Assembly: GCA_021414115.1 (NCBI GenBank)
Contig: JAIOPD010000052.1
Location: forward strand, 1 to 40,366
Direction of reading: 5' to 3'
DNA from: Planctomycetia bacterium
GTDB lineage: Bacteria; Planctomycetota; Planctomycetia; Pirellulales; UBA1268
DNA: 40,366 nt
Each line of letters begins with the position of its first letter. Position 1 is the stretch's first letter. A program made the position numbers and the translations under genes. The notes under the pieces were generated by a model, which saw nothing but the letters and a program-made list of their open reading frames with translations, searched no databases and was not told the origin of the DNA. Positions 1 through 8,471 of this stretch are shown piece after piece.

Positions 1-657
<657 letters not shown>

Positions 658-667
<10 letters not shown>

Positions 668-1707
668 GGCCGGCCTGCTTCGGGCGAGGGTGTGAATTGG
701 AGACAGTGCCAGTCGCCCATGCTCGTCATGACTGGGCGTAAGTCGAGGAGCCGTGTGTAACACTCGGCCACCTGCGGCCACTCCTCGGCGAGGAGGCCGG
801 AGAGCACGACGCATCCGGCCAGCCCACCGTTGGCGTCGCGACGAACGAGCCAACAGATCGCTTCCGCCTCCGCGACGAGCACGGCGGCCACGATGTTGGC
901 ATACACGAGATCGTAGCCGGCGGCAGTCTCGGAGAGTTGTCCAGCCACGCGAATGCACTCGGCCACGCCGTTTCGGCTGGCATTTGCCCGGATCGCCTCG
1001 TGCGCCCATCCGTCGATCTCGACGGAGTCCACCTGGCCCGCGCCGAGCACGGCGGCGGCAATGCCGAGGATTCCCGAACCGCTGCCGAAGTCGAGCACGC
1101 AGTCGAGCGGCCCTCCACCCTGCCGCCAGCGCATCAGGGCCGCCAGGCAGAGCTGCGTCGTCTCGTGGAGGCCGGTGCCGAAGCCGATCCCCGGCTCTAT
1201 ATAGATGGTGGCGCCGGCGGCGCTGGCCGCGGCGTGCCCCTCGTCCCATGCGGGGCGGATCACGCCGAACCCCGGCACGTCGATCGGGCCGAAGCCGGCT
1301 CGCCACGAGTCGTCATGCACCGCCGGCGGTGCTTCGCGAACGCCCTGCACCATGCAGCCGGCGACGGCGGCCAGCCCCGCCGCCGCAGCCCGCGCGGCTG
1401 GTTCGTCCGTGAACCACGCTGCCGCCGTCGTCTGCGGCAACCGAGCGACCCAGTCGCGTTCCGCCGGCGCCACGGCAGCGTCGAGCACGCGGGCCGTCGG
1501 CTCGAACCCGAGCGTCACGGCCTCGGAGGCATCGACCGCGCCTTCGAACACACCCGCGAGGCCGTCATCGCCCCACTCGCCCCACAGCCAGTCATAGAAG
1601 CCATCGCGATCGATCGACTCACCCGACGGCAGCACGACAACGAAGCCGATCACGAGATCGACGATCCACGCGGCGGCCGGTGGTGGGATGGATGGCAGGG
1701 ACGTCAT
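658..1707 (-). CDS. prmA: Ribosomal protein L11 methyltransferase (PrmA-like)
   Basis: Predicted cytoplasmic SAM-dependent methyltransferase that modifies ribosomal protein L11 on lysines and the N-terminus. The protein is 349 residues from the chosen ATG at 1707 (MTSLPSIPPP); a further in-frame ATG at 1761 would add 18 residues with no family character. Family landmarks are the pre-motif IEPGIGFGTGLHETTQL, SAM motif I VLDFGSGSGILGIAA, the acidic residue of motif II in SVEIDG, and ANIVAAVL where PrmA has its NPPY-like NI(L/V)A motif. The N-terminal 150 residues are the weakly conserved substrate-recognition part. The stop overlaps the ATG of the downstream ABC-F gene by ten bases, suggesting one transcript. 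Known function is inferred from family only. Confidence 0.85.
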
Positions 1708-2055
1708 GGTGGCTGGGGAGAACGGCCGGCGGGATGAACAAACCCATGATCGACGCGGCACCCGCTCGCGGGAAGACCGCCTGCGGAACGCGGCAGATTT
1801 GAGGTTTCAGACGGCGCGGAAAACCGATACCTTCCGCCCCCCGATTCGCCCCCCTCAGGCCACCACGATGCGCATCGTCCACCCCTCTCCGCCGTTGGTC
1901 GTCGTGGCCTGCCCGTCGTACGGGGCCTTGTCGACATCGATCCGGAGCGGCTCGCGCGGTCGCTCGAGGCCGATGATGAACTGCTGCTGCTCACCAGTCC
2001 GCTCGCCACTCGCAAGGCGCTGCTCGCCGCCGTCAGTCAGCGGGCGACATGGGCG

Positions 2056-4359
2056 GTGCAGCGGGAGGGCTTCGCCGCGGCGCGGGCCGTGGCCCGGATC
2101 GAACCCAGCGCCGCCGGCGACGCCATCGTCATCGACATCGATCAAGGAGCCCGGCAGGTGGCCGGAGGGATCGAAATCTCCGGATTTCCCGACGAGCTCG
2201 CCGGACAGCTCCGCAGCTGGCTCAAGTCACAGCGACCTCCGCCGGCCGCGGTGCCGCAGTCGGTCGACTCCGATGGCGGGTGGAGCGGCACCCGCTGGCT
2301 CGACGTCGGCGGGCAGCCCGTGCGGATGGAGCCGCCGCTCTGGACCCGCGGACAGCCGGCGGCCTTCGATCCCCCGCATCTCGAGGCCATCCGCGTCGCG
2401 ATCGGACGACTCCTGCGCGAGCAGGGTTATTTCGCAGCGGCCAAGGCACTCGACAAGGGGTCCGCCCGCGGAGCCGACGCTCCGACGATCGACGTCTCGA
2501 TCCGGCCCGATCCCGAAGGCGCGGTGCTGGTGATCGCCGGGGCCCATCTGCCTCCCCCCTCGATCCTCACCCGCATCGACGTCACCCCCGCGGCCCTGAC
2601 CGGCGCGACGCAGGCGGCGCTGGGGTGTGCGGTGGGCCAACGGGTGACTGAACTCAACCGGCTCGCATGGCAGGAGACGCTGCGACAATCGGGCCGCTTC
2701 CTCAAGAGCGGCGTGAAGTTCAAGGAACTCCCCCCGGAAGCCGGCGGCGCGCCGGGCATCGCCGCGACCGTCAATCTGGAGGCCTACCCCCACGTGCCGC
2801 CTCTGGGCAAGCCGCTGTCGCGGGAGGAGGAGGCCGTGCTTCGCGTGCGCGGCTGGGTGCTTCAGACGCTTGCCAACGAGGACGACCTCGTGCTCACCTG
2901 GAGGACTCCGACCGCTGCCGACCCATCCCACGCGACCGGCGAACTGATCGTAGCGACGCGGGAAGGAGTGCTGCTGACGGCACTGCCTGGAAGCCCCGAT
3001 GCCTGCGGTCTGGCCGTGAGCGAGGACGGCCTCGGCTGGTTTCTGCCGCACGACGACGGCTGGTTTCAACTGCCGCTGCCGACCCGCAGGCGACTCACCG
3101 TCAACGTCGCACTCTTCCTGGCCGAGACGGTTCATACCGGCCGGCACGAATACCTCCGCCGCTACGCCGTCGACGCCCACATCGAACAGCGGCCGCGCGA
3201 CGCCCTGGCGGCCCTGGCAATCACGGCACGAATCGAACCGGTGGCCTGCCTTGCATTCCTGCACGAGGGTGATCCCGCGGTCACGTGGGAGGGCGACGAT
3301 CTCGTCGTGGACCGCGCCGACATGACCACACGGATCGATTCCCGCACGGGGCGGCTGATGTCGGTGACCCTGCCGGGAGGCGACCATATCGACATCGACG
3401 CGGCGCCGGGCCGATTTGCCACGCAGCTCGCGGCACTCCGCGCAGCGGCCGGCCCGAATCAGACGCGGCCCGAGGCCCTCGTCTCGTCCGGCATCGAGTT
3501 CTTCACGGGCACTGGACTAGCCACGGCGGCGGAGCGGCTCGCCGACGCCACCGGATCGCTGCATGCGGCCCCCGTTTCGATGCTCGCCGCCTGGCAGAAT
3601 CGAGCGCAGGCGATCGCCGACAAGCTGCAGCGCACGGTCGCGGCCGGTGGCTTCGCGGCAGCCGATGCCGCTGTCGCTCGAGCGGTGACACGGGCCACCG
3701 TCGCGGCGTCATCTCCGCGACTCGCCGTGCCCTCCACCGCGCCGCCTCTGCCCGATGCCGACCCCACGACGCTGCTGGCCCGCTCCGCGGCTCCCTGGGT
3801 GTGGCGCTGGCTGGAGCAGGCCTCCGGCCGTGATTCGTGGCCGGCGGCGCTCGCCCGCCTGGGAACGCTCGCGGCTCGCCACGACTCGAGCGCGCTCTGG
3901 GAACTGACGGCCTATCTCTCCGCCGAGCGATTCGGACCGCTCGCCTATCTCACCGCGGCATCCGTGTCACCCCTGCCGAGCGCCACTCTCTCGTTCGCGG
4001 CCCGCGGCGAGCAGCGACTCACGGCCGATGCATTTCAGTCTGATTGCGATGCCGCGCTCGCCGTGCTGCAGAGCTGCGGCCTCGACGCCCCGCTCGTGTC
4101 GCTCTTCCGCACGCTCGACGACGAGGAGGCGACGCGACTCGGCGCGGCGGTGTTTCGCGACCACGAGTGTGTTCTGCCGCTCGTGCATGCGCTGCGCGAT
4201 TCCGACTCAGACGCCTCTGCGAGGGCGACGCTGAGCTCGGCGCTCGGCCAATGGTGGAGCCAGTCGCTGGAACGGACCCTCGCCGCGGCCCTCTCCCGCC
4301 GGGCCGCGCCGCTTCAGACCGCCGAGGCCCCGAACCCCACGCCCGCGGCCGTACGATAG
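2056..4359 (+). CDS. Large hypothetical protein with apparent 5' frameshift
   Basis: Not recognised as any named family. The uninterrupted frame from the GTG at 2056 gives 767 residues, rich in Ala, Arg and Leu, with no clear signal peptide, membrane segment or catalytic motif. Residues around 190-270 (VTELNRLAWQETLRQSGRF and following) faintly resemble a small alpha/beta POTRA-like unit, which is only an impression. Protein-like sequence continues upstream in the same frame (LARSLEADDELLLLTSP) to about 1921, where no standard start exists. Just before that, in another frame, ATG 1868 opens MRIVHPSPPLVVVACPSYG. One extra G in the G run at about 1922-1925 would join the two into a single protein of about 830 residues. 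I therefore think the true start is 1868 and that the gene has a sequencing error, a disabling frameshift or a slippage site. It is divergent from prmA across a gap of about 160 bases. Confidence 0.6.
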   Translation: MQREGFAAARAVARIEPSAAGDAIVIDIDQGARQVAGGIEISGFPDELAGQLRSWLKSQRPPPAAVPQSVDSDGGWSGTRWLDVGGQPVRMEPPLWTRGQPAAFDPPHLEAIRVAIGRLLREQGYFAAAKALDKGSARGADAPTIDVSIRPDPEGAVLVIAGAHLPPPSILTRIDVTPAALTGATQAALGCAVGQRVTELNRLAWQETLRQSGRFLKSGVKFKELPPEAGGAPGIAATVNLEAYPHVPPLGKPLSREEEAVLRVRGWVLQTLANEDDLVLTWRTPTAADPSHATGELIVATREGVLLTALPGSPDACGLAVSEDGLGWFLPHDDGWFQLPLPTRRRLTVNVALFLAETVHTGRHEYLRRYAVDAHIEQRPRDALAALAITARIEPVACLAFLHEGDPAVTWEGDDLVVDRADMTTRIDSRTGRLMSVTLPGGDHIDIDAAPGRFATQLAALRAAAGPNQTRPEALVSSGIEFFTGTGLATAAERLADATGSLHAAPVSMLAAWQNRAQAIADKLQRTVAAGGFAAADAAVARAVTRATVAASSPRLAVPSTAPPLPDADPTTLLARSAAPWVWRWLEQASGRDSWPAALARLGTLAARHDSSALWELTAYLSAERFGPLAYLTAASVSPLPSATLSFAARGEQRLTADAFQSDCDAALAVLQSCGLDAPLVSLFRTLDDEEATRLGAAVFRDHECVLPLVHALRDSDSDASARATLSSALGQWWSQSLERTLAAALSRRAAPLQTAEAPNPTPAAVR

Positions 4360-4402
4360 CGCTGGCTCTCCGCGAGGGCGGAGCGGAGTGGAATGGTGGG
4401 CG

Positions 4403-4483
4403 TCTACCCCGCGCTCGCGCTTGGGGCTTCCCGAGGAAAGGCCCGGCATCGGATGCCTGGGAAGCCCGGAGCGCAAGCGACGG
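4403..4483. repeat. Dispersed palindromic repeat, copy 1 (two inverted arms)
   Basis: Arm one (4403-4434) contains CGCGCTCGCGCTTGGGGCTT and arm two (4459-4483) contains GGGAAGCCCGGAGCGCAAGC. The arms are imperfect reverse complements, so the unit can fold into a long hairpin with a small inner stem (GGCAT/ATGCC). The same arms occur at 17142-17327. The copy lies in the spacer between the unknown gene ending at 4359 and the secreted-protein gene starting at 4576. The form resembles REP-type intergenic palindromes; no transposase for it is visible in the window. Confidence 0.65.
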
Positions 4484-4575
4484 CTCAACGCGTGGCGGCC
4501 CGACAGGCTGGTGGGAGCCGACCCGCCGTGCCATCATGCAGCAGCCTGGTGAACAACCAACAAAGTGAGGTTCCT

Positions 4576-5274
4576 GTGCGAAATCGGTCACTGTCCTGTG
4601 GTAGCCACGTGGCCCTGCTCGTGAGCCTGGTGCTGGGGGCCCCATGCGCCGGCCGCGCCGCCGAGACGGTGATCTGGCGCGACGCGACGCCCGCCGCGCC
4701 GCTCGACCACTCCGTGATGGTCCGCAGCCTGTTCCTGCCGAGCCACGTGCGGGTGCACCTCGACGGCCCTCGCGCCCTCGTGATGCCGGCCCCCGCGGCG
4801 GACGACACCGGAACCTTCAACGCCTATCGAATCACGACGGTCGCAGACGAGGAGCCACGGGTCGTCGGCGTGGCAATCGATGCGACGAAACTCGAAGACG
4901 TGCGTCTCGGCCCGGCGGAGTTCCTCCTGGTGCCGACTCGGCGCCTGACCGACGGCGCACCCCAGCCCACGGCGGAGCATGTCTATGAAGCCCGCCCGAT
5001 TCTCGGGGAGCCGCTCCTCGACGGCGTCGCCGCAGCCGCCGGCCAGAACATCGGACAGCCCACGCACCTCTGCCTGCCCGTCGACTACAAGCACCATTTC
5101 GAACGCGTCAAGATCCGCGACGCCGCCCGAGGTCTGGTGCTCTTCTCCCCAAGCACCGCCACCGAGGAAGCCGCCGTCTCGGTCGTCGATGATTTTGGCA
5201 CGAACCGCCTCGTCCCCGGCACCACTTCCCGAGCCGGTGTGTGGGTCGTCGTCAGGGCCGGGGCCGCTCCCTGA
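4576..5274 (+). CDS. Secreted hypothetical protein
   Basis: The product is 232 residues from GTG 4576, chosen because a Shine-Dalgarno-like GTGAGG lies six bases upstream and the protein then starts with a short basic stretch. A hydrophobic signal segment follows (VALLVSLVLG) and an alanine-rich cleavage region near residue 30. The mature part is about 200 residues with no recognised catalytic motif. It reads as mixed beta structure, with a histidine-containing stretch (VDYKHHFERVKI) and a conserved-looking C-terminal VWVVVRAG. It probably acts outside the cytoplasmic membrane. It follows the palindromic repeat and faces the fasciclin gene across a shared terminator. Function unknown. Confidence 0.7.
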   Translation: MRNRSLSCGSHVALLVSLVLGAPCAGRAAETVIWRDATPAAPLDHSVMVRSLFLPSHVRVHLDGPRALVMPAPAADDTGTFNAYRITTVADEEPRVVGVAIDATKLEDVRLGPAEFLLVPTRRLTDGAPQPTAEHVYEARPILGEPLLDGVAAAAGQNIGQPTHLCLPVDYKHHFERVKIRDAARGLVLFSPSTATEEAAVSVVDDFGTNRLVPGTTSRAGVWVVVRAGAAP

Positions 5275-5313
5275 ACGCCGGCCGCCTCCACACGGTCGCC
5301 TCCGCCAACGAAA

Positions 5314-5339
5314 AAACGCCGACCTTTCGGCCGGCGTTT
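5314..5339. terminator. Bidirectional intrinsic terminator
   Basis: An 8-base stem AAACGCCG/CGGCGTTT, extended inward by CC/GG pairs around a small loop, sits between the convergent genes ending at 5274 and 5408. It is flanked by an A run on its left, which becomes a U run on the minus-strand transcript, and by TTTC on its right. It could stop transcription from both sides. Confidence 0.7.
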
Positions 5340-5407
5340 CCTCGCTTGCGGGCGGCATCAGGTCGGGCGTGCTGCTTGCGGCTCGCCGAACTGATGTTCG
5401 AGCGCGG

Positions 5408-5911
5408 TCAGTTCTTGGGCAGGATCACGGCGTCGATGACGTGAATCACGCCGTTCTTCGACGTGATGTCGGTCTTCACGACCTTGGCGCCATCGAGGAA
5501 AACCGTGCCGTCCTTGACGGCGATCGCGACCATCTTGCCGTTCACCGTCTTGGCTTCCTTCAGCGTCACGACGTCCTTGGCCTTCACGTTGCCCGGCACG
5601 ACGTGGTAGGTGAGGATTTCGACGAGCTTCGACTTGTTCTCCGGCTTCAGCAGGCTCTCAAGGGTGCCCGCGGGCAGTTTGGCAAATGCCTCGTCCGTCG
5701 GGGCGAAGACGGTGAACGGCCCGGGGCCGGACAGCGTCTCCACGAGGCCGGCGGCCTTCACGGCTGCAACGAGGGTCTTGAAGGATTCATTGGCGGCGGC
5801 ATTTTCCACCACCGTCTTGTCACACGTGCCGCATCCGGCATCGGCAATCCGCACCATGCCACCAAACACCATCGCGAGCGTTGCGACGCACACGAACATG
5901 CGAGACTTCAT
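5408..5911 (-). CDS. Secreted fasciclin (FAS1) domain protein
   Basis: This 167-residue protein has a signal peptide ([18 protein letters not shown], cleavage after IADA) followed by GCGTCDKTV and one complete FAS1 domain. Hallmarks are [17 protein letters not shown] (the H1 box), ILTYHVVPG (the YH motif) and the closing [13 protein letters not shown] (the H2 box). FAS1 domains mediate adhesion or matrix interactions; single-domain secreted forms are common in bacteria and their ligands are mostly unknown. ATG 5911 is chosen because the signal peptide starts exactly there; in-frame sequence further upstream is not protein-like. The CGTC pair just after the cleavage site could form a disulfide. 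It is monocistronic and ends at the shared terminator. Confidence 0.9.
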   Translation of the reverse strand: MKSRMFVCVATLAMVFGGMVRIADAGCGTCDKTVVENAAANESFKTLVAAVKAAGLVETLSGPGPFTVFAPTDEAFAKLPAGTLESLLKPENKSKLVEILTYHVVPGNVKAKDVVTLKEAKTVNGKMVAIAVKDGTVFLDGAKVVKTDITSKNGVIHVIDAVILPKN

Positions 5912-6457
5912 AAGATTCAAGCCTTTTCTCAGTGCCACCCCGGAGGGCAGCGGTTCAGAGACCTTGGTGACAGGCGGGGTTGCCCAGCACCTCGGCGGCA
6001 TCATAGCCGATCGGCTCGGAAGAGACTTCTCGCAGGCGGCTGGCGGGTTCACGCTCGGCCGGATTCCGTAGGGTGCAACTCCGCGGCTGTTTGCGACCGC
6101 ATTCCCACGGCTCACGCAGCCGGGCTTTGACGGCGGTCGCCCGCGTGGTCCGCCGCATCAAAGCCCCGGCCGAAAGCGACGGCAATGCGGGCAGCGTCAC
6201 CCGACCCATCTTGCCTTGCCCCCTTATCGGGGCACCCTCCGGCCCCTCACCGCCGTGGTGAGGCCATCACTCCCTGAGTTGCATACCCGGGTGACCTCAC
6301 CGCGGGCCACCGTCATGGAACCGCTTTTCTTCCGATAAAAACGCGTCCTCTTCGGATTCCTGCGGCTTCGGCACGAGATTCGCACCGCAATCGTGGGTCG
6401 GCGGACGCGCCGGCGGCTTGCGATCGGACATGTCCCCCAAAATCAGGAGTTCGCTTC
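5912..6457. other. Intergenic region without a recognised gene
   Basis: These 546 bases lie between the divergent fasciclin and PEP-CTERM genes and should hold both promoters. Short inverted repeats are present (CCCCTTATCGGGG near 6220; GTGAGG and CCTCAC pairs at about 6246-6300). I could not match them to a known riboswitch. An AGGAG at about 6446-6450 serves the gene at 6458. Confidence 0.5.
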
Positions 6458-7150
6458 ATGCACACTTTCGCCTCCCCCCCCACCCGGCGAGCCCTCGCCC
6501 TCGCGGCGCTCGCGATCAGCTGCGGCCTGTCGGCCACCGTCGCCCGCTGTGGAACGCTCGTGTCGAGCACCAGCTCGCAGGGATTCCTCAGCCTCGCGGG
6601 CGTGCTCGTCGATGGCACGTCCAACGGCAACATCAACACGGGCACCTCGTTCGACGTGCAAACCCTGGTGACGACGCAGGCTGGCAGCGGCTACTTCGCC
6701 TTCTCCGGTACGGCTTCTCCACAGCTCTTCAGCAACGTCGCGTTCAACACCTCGGCCCCGGTGCAGGGCCTCCTGTTCGGCAATGCCGACTTCGGCACGT
6801 TCAGCCTGCAGTCGCTCGTCGAGGAATCATCCGGCTCCGGGTTCCGCAGTTTCCTGATCACGGGCGACTTCGTCGGCGGCACGCTGGGCGGCCCGGTGAC
6901 TCCAAGCCCGGCCCCGGCGGAGTTCCGGATCAGCTTCACCCAATCGGGCGGCGAGGGCTCAACGATCTCGTCAAGCGCCACGATGACGTTCGTCGCGGTT
7001 CCCGAACCATCCATGCTGGCACTGCTGGGCCTCGGCGGAACTGCCTTCACCCTGCGCATCGCCCGACGGCGACGGCCGGTGGCCTCGCTCACCAACGCGC
7101 CTCGACGCCGAGATTGGCACCGTGGAGGAACAGGCCGCCGTTGTCGTTGA
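6458..7150 (+). CDS. PEP-CTERM sorting domain protein
   Basis: This exported 230-residue protein has a signal peptide (ALALAALAISCGLSA), a beta-rich body of about 140 residues full of Ser, Thr, Gly and Phe, and a C-terminal PEP-CTERM signal: VPEPSMLALLGLGG, a hydrophobic stretch and then IARRRR. Such tails are recognised by an exosortase (EpsH/XrtA type) and are linked to surface or exopolysaccharide delivery; no exosortase is in this window. The body is homologous to the N-terminal domain of the protein at 8472 (shared NTGT/HTAT, GSGFR.F, PSPAPA/PNPAPA and RISFTQS). The reading frame runs about 25 residues past the basic cluster and overlaps the convergent BBP7 gene by 62 bases. An AGGAG Shine-Dalgarno precedes the start. 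Confidence 0.85.
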   Translation: MHTFASPPTRRALALAALAISCGLSATVARCGTLVSSTSSQGFLSLAGVLVDGTSNGNINTGTSFDVQTLVTTQAGSGYFAFSGTASPQLFSNVAFNTSAPVQGLLFGNADFGTFSLQSLVEESSGSGFRSFLITGDFVGGTLGGPVTPSPAPAEFRISFTQSGGEGSTISSSATMTFVAVPEPSMLALLGLGGTAFTLRIARRRRPVASLTNAPRRRDWHRGGTGRRCR

Positions 7151-8213
7151 TTCCGGTGCCGGCCGTCGTGGCCGTGCTGAAATCCCACTGCGTCGGCGCC
7201 ATCGCCGCGTTCGTCAGCCAGTAGACGTTGTATCCCGCCCGCACACCCCAGACATCGGTCAGGCGATAGATGAGCGTGCCGTTGAGGCCGCCGATGAAGC
7301 CCACGCCACCGGTCTGTGTCGAGGTCCCAGGCCGCTCCGGACCTGAAATCGAGCCGGCGATCGGATCCTGGGCCTGGTAGGCCGACGTGCCGCAGACGGC
7401 GGCCTTCCACCAGCCCTCGGCCGCCCAGCGGGACCACTCCCGCCGCCCCCACATCCCGACCTGCGGACCGAAGTAGTTGGTGCTCGTCCGCACGGAGTAG
7501 GTGCTCGGCTCCGGGGGATCGCAGCACTCGGCCGTGAGGGCCGCCTGCTGGTCGAGGCCTGCCCAGAGGAAGCCGGTGAGGAACCGCACGCAGTGGCAGT
7601 TGGGCTTGCAGTTCGTGAGTGGGCACCGGGTCGGCCCGCACTCCTGACAGCAGTCGTAGCAGAAGACGTTGAACTCGGCCATGTTGAGGGTCGCCCACGA
7701 GGTGGCGCGAACCGCGTCGGCGTTGTTGAAGTTGTTGACGGCCTGACCAAGGTCCGGGGGCAGATTGAGGTTTCCGGCCCCCGTCACGCCGGCGCTGCCG
7801 AACATGCCATACACACCCGTGTAGCCGATCTCCCAGCCCCAGGTGTCGGTGATGAGGTTGCCGTAGAACACCCGGGCACCAGTGGCGACCGCGGGCGTCA
7901 AGTCCTTCGTGGTCATCAGCGGACTGCCAGCGTCGTCGAACACGAGCGGCCGATCCCCCGCGTTCGGGCAGGCCTGCAGGAAGAGCACGTCGAAGATCGC
8001 GTAGTTCGTCCAAGACGGGCAGCAGCAGCACCGCAGGGCCCGCATGCAGGCATCGTCGTCGGAGGCTGCCGGCTCGAGGACCTGCGTCGCATCCTCAAAA
8101 TCCACGGGCAGAATCCGCTCCTCGGCGGAGACCGACCGGCCGAGCGCCGCGCAGGCCAGGATCAAAGTCGCCCCCGCCACACCGACCAGCCTCAAACCGT
8201 TTCCGCGCAACAT
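7089..8213 (-). CDS. BBP7-family planctomycete outer-membrane beta-barrel protein
   Basis: This 374-residue protein has a signal peptide (VGVAGATLILACAALGRSVSA) and alternating beta strands. It is rich in cysteine (MRALRCCCC, CYDCCQECGPTRCP, CKPNCHC), and its C-terminus, FLHGANLGVEARW, is typical of BBP7 barrels with a terminal aromatic residue for outer-membrane insertion. BBP7 is a planctomycete-specific porin-like family of largely unknown cargo. Unusually many Cys pairs cluster at residues ~60-70 and ~165-205, suggesting disulfides or a metal site. It is flanked by two genes whose products share a domain; its 3' end overlaps the PEP-CTERM gene on the opposite strand. The start ATG 8213 gives a complete signal peptide. 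Confidence 0.8.
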   Translation of the reverse strand: MLRGNGLRLVGVAGATLILACAALGRSVSAEERILPVDFEDATQVLEPAASDDDACMRALRCCCCPSWTNYAIFDVLFLQACPNAGDRPLVFDDAGSPLMTTKDLTPAVATGARVFYGNLITDTWGWEIGYTGVYGMFGSAGVTGAGNLNLPPDLGQAVNNFNNADAVRATSWATLNMAEFNVFCYDCCQECGPTRCPLTNCKPNCHCVRFLTGFLWAGLDQQAALTAECCDPPEPSTYSVRTSTNYFGPQVGMWGRREWSRWAAEGWWKAAVCGTSAYQAQDPIAGSISGPERPGTSTQTGGVGFIGGLNGTLIYRLTDVWGVRAGYNVYWLTNAAMAPTQWDFSTATTAGTGINDNGGLFLHGANLGVEARW

Positions 8214-8471
8214 ACCGCCGCCCCCCCCGAAAATCCGCGCCGACCGTTCCCCTCAGCACACACCGGAAAATCGGCCGGCGAAAGGAGCCGGCATCACCGG
8301 ATTCCTCGGCAAAATCGGGAGCCCCCCCCTTGGAGCCGACCATATGATCCGGTCCTACCGGTTGGGTAACCTGTGAAGGCAGGGGCTCACACGCCGTAGG
8401 GCTGATTTCGAAGCCATACTTCAACCGGGTGCCTCGATCCCTATTTCTCGACCGCGGAGCAGCGTCCTTCC

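Noticed and set aside
753-1737. Long plus-strand frames opposite prmA
   Set aside because: They are Arg/Pro-rich antisense shadows of a clear PrmA gene and contain no motif.
6200-6320. Possible riboswitch on either strand
   Set aside because: Several short inverted repeats, but no match to conserved cobalamin, SAM or fluoride riboswitch cores that I could verify.
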